From Sulfuricurvum sp. (lineage in GTDB: Bacteria > Campylobacterota > Campylobacteria > Campylobacterales > Sulfurimonadaceae), in assembly GCA_024637295.1 (NCBI GenBank), contig JAGXFL010000006.1, forward strand, positions 124,001 through 188,000: a DNA stretch of 64,000 bases, in the 5' to 3' direction. Position 1 is the stretch's first letter, and the number at the start of each line of letters is the position of its first letter. A model generated the notes under the pieces. That model was not told the DNA's origin. It ran no database searches and was given only the letters and a program-made list of their open reading frames with translations. Both the position numbers and the translations under genes were made by a program. Positions 57,752 to 64,000 of the stretch are shown in pieces.

Positions 57752-60343
57752 ATGGATCATCGTTTATTAAAGTATATGCAGTCGGTACAAGAGTATGAAA
57801 AAGAGCTTGACTCACTTTCAGAAAAATGGAATCTGCTTACGATGTTAGGGAAGATGAGCAATACGGGAATGGATATGGCCGATACCCGTACCGCTTTTGA
57901 AGCACTGACAACGGAATTACTGGATAAACTTGGTCTTGAGATCCTCAAAAAAACAACCTCCGAAATGAAAGCAAAGGCTCAAGTAGCCGTCGATATTGTG
58001 ATTCGAAATCTATTCGAGCGGACTGCTGACATAGGCTTTTTAGCAACTGATGACGATGTCCGATCGTTTCTTCTGCAATATCAACGAGGGGCGACCGATG
58101 ATCTCTCCCGTCAATCACTCAGAGATCAGCGTAATGCATTGAAAAATCGTTTCAAAGAGTATGTTGCCAAGTACAGTGTCTACAGCAATATTATTCTCAT
58201 GGATACACGTGGCAACGTCGTAGCACAGCTTGATGATAATAATCCAATCACTATTAGTACAGATCCAATCATCAATGAATCGTTGAGTACTTCGGGTGAG
58301 TATGTCGAGGTATTTCGTAAAACGGATCTGGTTGCGAATGCAAATAAGGCATTGCTCTACAGTTTCAGAGTGAGTCGATCAAGCAATGAAGAATCAGAGA
58401 ATATTGGCGTATTGACTCTTGTGTTCAAATTCGAAGATGAGATGGAGGGGATTATACAAAATCTCACCACCGAGAATGATTGGATGGAGATCATGCTTCT
58501 GGATGCTAAGGGAGTTGTGATCAGTTCCAGCGATTGCAATCATATACCTTTGGGCGTTACGATGGAAAGAGTCCTTGATAATGACTACAAAATTGTCCGT
58601 TTTGCAGGGAAAGAATATCTAGCATCGACCTGTTCGACAAAAGGGTACCAAGGGTTTTATGGACTTGGATGGTTTGGACATGTGATGATTCCAGTTGAAC
58701 ACGCATTTGAAAAAGCTCCTAGTGCTCGTAACGACATCTCGTCTGATACGCTTGAAACAGTTTTGAATCATTCAACCCTCTTTTCCGGAGAGTTAAAATT
58801 GATTCCGCAAAAAGCAGATCAAATCCAAAGAGAGCTTGATGTAACAGTTTGGAATGGTAATGTACAGATCGCCAACTCCAAAACCAGTGATAACTCTTTT
58901 TCTAAATCTCTCTTAAATGAAATTTCCAATACCGGAGTACAAACCAAAAAGGTATTTGAAGACTCCATCAGTAATCTCAATCATACGGTTCTCTCCTCCT
59001 ATTTGGATAATGCACAGTTTAATGCATCACTTGCAATTGATATTATGGACCGCAATTTGTATGAGCGTGCCAATGATTGCCGTTGGTGGGCATTGACGTC
59101 AGCATTCAAAGACAAACTCTCCAAAGTACAACTGAATTCTGACGATCATCAAGAGCTTGAAGCTATTTTGGTCTACATCAATAACCTCTACACGGTTTAC
59201 ACCAATCTATTTTTGTACGATCGCACGGGAACGATCGTCGCCGTATCCAATAGCAGTGAAAAGCGCTTGTTTGGAAACAAAGTCGATGAACAATGGGTAC
59301 ATGAATCATTAAAAATGACCGATTCACAACGTTACAGTGTCAGCCATTTCAGTAAAACACCCCTTTATGACAACCGTCACACATACATTTACGCAGCTGG
59401 AATCACCGATCCTTCATCGGAAGAGGTTGTCGGAGGGATCGGTGTTGTATTTGACTCACAGCCGCAGTTTGAAGCGATACTATTAGACTCACTGCCGTGT
59501 GATAAAGAGGGTGAGATCATAGAGGGCAGCTTTGCGTTGTTTACCGATCGTAATAAAAACATCATCGCATCTACTGTTGAAGCTTTTGCAGTAGGATCAC
59601 GTCTCAATATCGATGATCGATATTTTTCACAAGAAAACGGCAAAGGTACTTCCAGTATTGTCGAGCTTAACGGTGATTTTTACATCATGGGACTGCATAC
59701 GTCCGTCGGCTATCGTGAGTATAAACAACATGATTTTTATAAAAATGACGTTATTGCCTTTATTTTTGTATTGATCGTTAACCGCGCTGAACTGCCGCAA
59801 ACATGTAATATTGAAAATCACAACCCTACCTGCCGTTATCCGGTAGTGCAAGGGATGGAAGAGACCATTGATATCTCGACGTTCTACATCGGGAATAAAT
59901 TTTTCGGTGTTGAGTCTCACAATATTGTCAGTTCGCTCAGTCATCAAAACATCACTCGTATTCTGGGCAGTGATTCTGTTTTCTTAGGGGTGATAAGTAG
60001 CAAAGAGGGTGAGACAATCGGAGTAGTGTCTCTCAATGAATTACTGGATATTGTCAGTACATACGATTCCCAGCACGATGAGCTGATCATATTAAAATCA
60101 TCTAGAGAAAATGATACAAAATTTGCGATTGTCATTAGCAATATCAAAGACAGCCCCGAAATTCCGGTACGATGTATCAAGTCTTATTCTGGAAAACTTG
60201 CAGGGGTCTCATTGCTGACAAAAGCAGTCGTAATGCCTGATGAAGGTGCTGGACGAGGAGAGATGCTCTCTATTCTCGATATTGATGCGATCTTTAACAC
60301 ATTGATCAAAAAACAGACCAAATTGATTGAATCAGAGGCCTAA
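57752..60343 (+). CDS. Tandem Cache-like sensor with C-terminal CheW domain
   Basis: An 863-residue protein. Two copies of a Cache-like sensory unit are seen: helices ending in RNLFERTADIGFLA (about residue 85) and RNLYERANDCRWWA (about 438), each followed by an FLYDRTG/ILMDTRG-type PAS-like strand set. The C-terminal ~175 residues are a CheW-like domain (STFYIGNKFFGVESHNI, FLGVISSKEGETIGVVSLNELL). No convincing transmembrane helix or signal peptide is visible, so it appears to be a cytoplasmic chemosensory adaptor. It is under a nif-type promoter and may couple taxis to nitrogen fixation. ATG 57752 follows GGGAGAGATGG. Confidence 0.78.
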   Translation: MDHRLLKYMQSVQEYEKELDSLSEKWNLLTMLGKMSNTGMDMADTRTAFEALTTELLDKLGLEILKKTTSEMKAKAQVAVDIVIRNLFERTADIGFLATDDDVRSFLLQYQRGATDDLSRQSLRDQRNALKNRFKEYVAKYSVYSNIILMDTRGNVVAQLDDNNPITISTDPIINESLSTSGEYVEVFRKTDLVANANKALLYSFRVSRSSNEESENIGVLTLVFKFEDEMEGIIQNLTTENDWMEIMLLDAKGVVISSSDCNHIPLGVTMERVLDNDYKIVRFAGKEYLASTCSTKGYQGFYGLGWFGHVMIPVEHAFEKAPSARNDISSDTLETVLNHSTLFSGELKLIPQKADQIQRELDVTVWNGNVQIANSKTSDNSFSKSLLNEISNTGVQTKKVFEDSISNLNHTVLSSYLDNAQFNASLAIDIMDRNLYERANDCRWWALTSAFKDKLSKVQLNSDDHQELEAILVYINNLYTVYTNLFLYDRTGTIVAVSNSSEKRLFGNKVDEQWVHESLKMTDSQRYSVSHFSKTPLYDNRHTYIYAAGITDPSSEEVVGGIGVVFDSQPQFEAILLDSLPCDKEGEIIEGSFALFTDRNKNIIASTVEAFAVGSRLNIDDRYFSQENGKGTSSIVELNGDFYIMGLHTSVGYREYKQHDFYKNDVIAFIFVLIVNRAELPQTCNIENHNPTCRYPVVQGMEETIDISTFYIGNKFFGVESHNIVSSLSHQNITRILGSDSVFLGVISSKEGETIGVVSLNELLDIVSTYDSQHDELIILKSSRENDTKFAIVISNIKDSPEIPVRCIKSYSGKLAGVSLLTKAVVMPDEGAGRGEMLSILDIDAIFNTLIKKQTKLIESEA

Positions 60344-60345
60344 AA

Positions 60346-60545
60346 TTAATGGAGGAAAGCTCCAAAAGGTTCCTCATTATGGATAGTGGAAGGATCAATG
60401 TTTATCGAGTCGATGAGTATATCTTCTCGCTGATGGGGAGGAAGACGCAGCTTTAATCGCTCAATCGCCTCTGCTTCATCCTTTGCATTGATAGGGTAGC
60501 GACGGACTTTACCGTCGATTCGAATTTCGATGATGTAGCGGCGCA

Positions 60546-60546
<1 letters not shown>
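60346..60546 (-). CDS. Small protein coupled to nifS
   Basis: A 66-residue protein with RRYIIEIRIDGKVRRYPINA and a charged EAIERLKLRLPPH helix. It looks like a single beta-alpha domain without known family. Its ATG overlaps the nifS stop (ATGA), so it is translated with nifS on the minus strand. A partner or regulator of NifS is a guess from position only. Confidence 0.65.
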
Positions 60547-61739
<1,193 letters not shown>

Positions 61740-61766
61740 TCATAGTGTCGTTATTATGAGTAAGAA

Positions 61767-61782
61767 TGCAAGATTTGTTCGA
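61767..61782 (-). promoter_or_regulatory. Sigma-54-like promoter of nifS
   Basis: On the minus strand TCGAAC-AAATC-TTGCA, exact -24/-12 spacing, 37 bp from the nifS ATG at 61730. It sits between nifS and the HEPN toxin gene stop. Confidence 0.68.
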
Positions 61783-61789
61783 GAAGAAG

Positions 61790-62170
61790 TTATACGTTTA
61801 GTTTTGCATCTTTAATTATTAGTTCAATAGTCTCTTTTAACGTCTGAATATCATTTTGGCATACATCAAAAACTGCTTCGGCATTGAGATCGAAATAGTG
61901 GTGGCTGATGATGTCGCGCATCCCTTTGACCGATTTCCAATCTACCGCTGGATAGTTGGGTAGTAGTTTTTTGTTGGTGAGTTTGTCAACGTTTTTCAGA
62001 CTTTCACCAATGGCGATCAACTGCATACAGATAGCATCGAGTTTTTCAAGACCTGCTTCATCTTCTAAAAAATCATCGGAGGTTTTAATAGGTTCGAAGC
62101 GTTTTAGAATACGTTCGGTAGCGCCGAGAATCTGTGTGAGTGTTTCGACGAGCAGAGCCTTTTCAGGCAT
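61790..62170 (-). CDS. hepT: HEPN-domain toxin (HepT, DUF86)
   Basis: A 126-residue HEPN nuclease-fold protein. The RX4HXY active-site motif reads R-D-I-I-S-H-H-Y in the C-terminal half. It forms a HEPN/MNT toxin-antitoxin pair with the preceding MntA gene, overlapping it by 8 bp. HepT is an RNase whose activity is blocked by AMPylation by MntA in characterised pairs. It is unrelated in function to the nifS gene next to it. Confidence 0.88.
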   Translation of the reverse strand: MPEKALLVETLTQILGATERILKRFEPIKTSDDFLEDEAGLEKLDAICMQLIAIGESLKNVDKLTNKKLLPNYPAVDWKSVKGMRDIISHHYFDLNAEAVFDVCQNDIQTLKETIELIIKDAKLNV

Positions 62171-62453
62171 AGACTGCTTCCTTTTGAATTCGCTCTTTTA
62201 AAAACGTATTCATACTCTCACGATAGCTGACAAGATCGACATGGGTGTGCATCAGTTCTTCGAGGTCGAGACGAATGCGGGAGAGTTTGAAAAGATTAGG
62301 ATGTTTCGTCTCGATAACAACATCGACATCACTCTCTTCTGTAGCTTCATTTCGTGCTACTGAGCCAAAGATACCAATACGCATGATGCCAAACTCATCG
62401 GCGTGTTCACGTTTGTATGATTGTAATACTTCGAGGGCTTCTTTTTGTTTCAT
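62163..62453 (-). CDS. mntA: MNT-type nucleotidyltransferase antitoxin
   Basis: A 96-residue minimal nucleotidyltransferase. The signature GS-x10-D-x-D is present: FGSVARNEATEESDVDVVIE (about 28-47), and a further Asp follows later in HVDLVS. It is predicted to AMPylate HepT. A TATAAT (62461-62466 on the minus strand) lies only 8-13 bp from the start codon with no ribosome site, so the mRNA may be leaderless or the promoter may serve it very closely. Confidence 0.88.
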   Translation of the reverse strand: MKQKEALEVLQSYKREHADEFGIMRIGIFGSVARNEATEESDVDVVIETKHPNLFKLSRIRLDLEELMHTHVDLVSYRESMNTFLKERIQKEAVYA

Positions 62454-62477
62454 ACGGAGATTATAACCTAACTGCTA

Positions 62478-62496
62478 CCCTATAAACAATAGGGTG
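62478..62496 (-). terminator. Hairpin downstream of clpX
   Basis: ACCCTAT-AAACA-ATAGGGT, a perfect 7-bp stem. It lies just past the clpX stop on the minus strand and before the MNT promoter. No T-run is present, so the terminator call is moderate. Confidence 0.55.
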
Positions 62497-62503
62497 CACT
62501 CAA

Positions 62504-63718
62504 TCACGCTTCCGCGTGTTCTTCTTTGTAGACGTAGATAGGTTCTTGGGTTGGGTCTTCGATGACCGCTTCGGTAATCGTAACGCTTTGCAGGTTTTTC
62601 TTGGAGGGACAGCTAAACTGTAGCGGTAACATAGCCTCTTCGATGATACTGCGCAATCCTCTAGCACCTACACCATGATCGATCGCTTTTTGAGCAACGG
62701 CATCGAGAGCTTTTGGATCAAAGTTCAGTTGAACACCGTCCATATCAAAGAGCGCTTGATACTGTTTGATCAGCGCATTGTCAGGCTCTTGGAGGATTTG
62801 GACCATTTGGTCTTTATTGAGTTCACGCAGTTGTGCGATGACGGGAATACGACCGATCATTTCAGGGATCAATCCAAACTGTACCAGTGCTTTGGCATCG
62901 ATCTTTTTGGCTTTGACTTCGATCGCTGTGTTCATTTTCCCAAATCCGACTTTGTTGGACTTTTTGGTATGGGTATCCGGGACAAGTCCGACAAAAGCAC
63001 CACCACAGACGAACAAGACATGAGTGGTGTTAAACAAAACCGTCTCTGTCGTGGAGTTTTTACGGCTCCCTTTTACCGGTACATAGACTTCGGCACCCTC
63101 GAGTATTTTGAGAAGCCCTTGTTGTACCCCTTCACCCGATACGTCACGACCCATAGTCGAGGACTCTGATTTACGCGCTATCTTGTCGATCTCGTCGATG
63201 TAGATGATACCGCGCTGTGCCAACTCGATGTCATAGTTTGCTGCAGCGAGCAATCGTGAGAGGATGCTCTCGACGTCTTCCCCGACATATCCTGCCTCTG
63301 TCAATGCTGTTGCATCCGCAACGGCAAAAGGGACCTGCATGATCTTGGAGAGTGATTTAGCAAGCAATGTCTTACCGCTACCCGTAGGTCCTAGTAGAAG
63401 GATGTTGCTTTTTTCCAGTTCGACATTATTGTAGACCGGGTTTTCGATACGTTTGTAGTGATTATACAACGCAACGGCGAGCACTTTTTTCGCATCTTCT
63501 TGACCGATGATGTATTTATCCAAAAACTCGACGATCTTCTCGGGAGTAGGGAGCTGCTGCTGCATCTGTGAACGCTGTTCATAGCGTACCTCTTTTTGCA
63601 ATATAGCAGAACAGGTGGTGACACATTCGTTACAGATATTCGTTGTCTCTGAAGAGAACATCTTTTTGACTTCGCTTTGAGGGCGTCCGCAAAATGAGCA
63701 GGTTTTTTCGGTACTCAT
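62504..63718 (-). CDS. clpX: ATP-dependent protease ATPase subunit ClpX
   Basis: A 404-residue ClpX. The N-terminal zinc domain has C-x2-C...C-x2-C (CSFCGRPQ and [10 protein letters not shown]). AAA+ motifs are [16 protein letters not shown] (Walker A), [13 protein letters not shown] (Walker B), RKNSTTET in the pore/loop area and a C-terminal [18 protein letters not shown] sensor-2. It unfolds substrates for ClpP. The frame is open to a TTG at 63724, but ATG 63718 has an AAAGGATTGAAG ribosome site. It follows clpP closely. Confidence 0.96.
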   Translation of the reverse strand: MSTEKTCSFCGRPQSEVKKMFSSETTNICNECVTTCSAILQKEVRYEQRSQMQQQLPTPEKIVEFLDKYIIGQEDAKKVLAVALYNHYKRIENPVYNNVELEKSNILLLGPTGSGKTLLAKSLSKIMQVPFAVADATALTEAGYVGEDVESILSRLLAAANYDIELAQRGIIYIDEIDKIARKSESSTMGRDVSGEGVQQGLLKILEGAEVYVPVKGSRKNSTTETVLFNTTHVLFVCGGAFVGLVPDTHTKKSNKVGFGKMNTAIEVKAKKIDAKALVQFGLIPEMIGRIPVIAQLRELNKDQMVQILQEPDNALIKQYQALFDMDGVQLNFDPKALDAVAQKAIDHGVGARGLRSIIEEAMLPLQFSCPSKKNLQSVTITEAVIEDPTQEPIYVYKEEHAEA

Positions 63719-63720
63719 CT

Positions 63721-64000
63721 TCAATCCTTTGCACTAAATTTTGTCAAGATCTTGTCTGCCAAGCCAAACTCGATGGCAGCATCTGCTTCCATGTAGTTGT
63801 CACGGTCGGACTCTTTTTCGATGATCTTCGCACTTTTACCCGTAGCATTTGCCAAGATAGCATAGAGTCGGCGTTTGAGATTGAGGATATGTTTCGTATG
63901 GATCTCTATATCACTGGCTTGTCCCGAATAACCGCCCAAGGGCTGATGGATCATTACTTCTGCATTAGGGAGCATGTAGCGATGACCCTTTTCACCGCAG
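63721..64000 (-). CDS. clpP: ATP-dependent Clp protease proteolytic subunit, C-terminal part
   Basis: The C-terminal ~92 residues of ClpP, open through the right edge of the window. It shows the family's LPNAEVMIHQPLGGYSGQASDIEI stretch, including the catalytic His (about HQPLGG), and later the Asp region around ESDRDNYMEADAAIEFGLADKI. It ends just before the clpX start. The nucleophilic Ser lies outside the window. A good match to the housekeeping ClpP. Confidence 0.93.
   Translation of the reverse strand, partial: CGEKGHRYMLPNAEVMIHQPLGGYSGQASDIEIHTKHILNLKRRLYAILANATGKSAKIIEKESDRDNYMEADAAIEFGLADKILTKFSAKD

Overview
This window looks like a chromosomal segment of a nitrogen-fixing Campylobacterota (Epsilonproteobacteria), probably a Sulfuricurvum/Sulfurimonas-type chemolithotroph. 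The assignment is inferred from protein character: a compact low-GC genome, a CZB-type chemoreceptor, small c-type cytochromes, and a nif accessory set interleaved with MoxR/VWA genes. Genes are tightly packed and many overlap as ATGA, TAATG or TGATG. No gene-free stretch exceeds 300 bp, and I saw no rRNA, tRNA, insertion sequence or CRISPR array.

Layout. Positions 1-14.2 kb are mostly housekeeping: the end of citrate synthase, a CoA-binding protein, ilvA, a WD40 protein, Ppx/GppA, a CZB chemoreceptor, cytochrome c, ilvB-ilvN-lpxD, a lytic-transglycosylase-like protein, an aspartate aminotransferase, a methyltransferase and membrane proteins. Positions 14.3-38.4 kb hold a first nif accessory block: nifE, nifN, nifX, a DUF269 gene, a flavodoxin, nifW, nifZ, two [2Fe-2S] ferredoxins, rpoN, a PII-like protein, nifU, an aldo/keto reductase, an FAD flavoprotein, nifT, nifA, a thiol peroxidase, an ankyrin protein, a SagB-like nitroreductase, alanine dehydrogenase, a flavo-diiron protein, a NifQ-like protein, a MoxR/VWA/helical-protein module and a NifO-like ArsC-fold protein. 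Positions 38.4-48.4 kb are a guanidine-catabolism operon behind a guanidine-I (ykkC) riboswitch: ABC transporter, two DUF1989 carboxyguanidine deiminase subunits, guanidine/urea carboxylase, an SMR transporter and allophanate hydrolase. Positions 48.4-61.8 kb hold a second nif-linked block: a second MoxR/VWA pair, a diguanylate cyclase, a divergent operon with the second helical partner and a NifX-like protein, a Sel1-NifU fusion, a di-TOBE molybdate-binding protein, a ferredoxin/NifX/ferredoxin trio, a tandem-Cache-CheW protein and nifS. The window ends with a HEPN/MNT toxin-antitoxin pair and clpX-clpP. nifH, nifD, nifK, nifB and nifV are not in the window.

The most notable pattern is regulatory. 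Twelve sites of the form NNG(A/C)A(C/T)-N5-(T/A)TGCA lie 25-42 bp before start codons of nif-type genes or operons (one site departs at the fourth base and one in its last block). They look like sigma-54 -24/-12 promoters, but AG or CG mostly replaces the GG of the -24 element. The island encodes its own RpoN with a modified RpoN box, behind such a site, and a NifA whose GAFTGA loop reads GAFTDA. This suggests a self-contained sigma-54/NifA regulon with shifted promoter preference. The second candidate novelty is the duplicated MoxR-ATPase / degenerate-metallopeptidase-VWA / helical-protein module, which resembles CbbQO or NorQD activases and may be a metallocluster or nitrogenase remodelling machine. 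The riboswitch-controlled guanidine operon lies between these two nif blocks, so two nitrogen-acquisition routes are linked.
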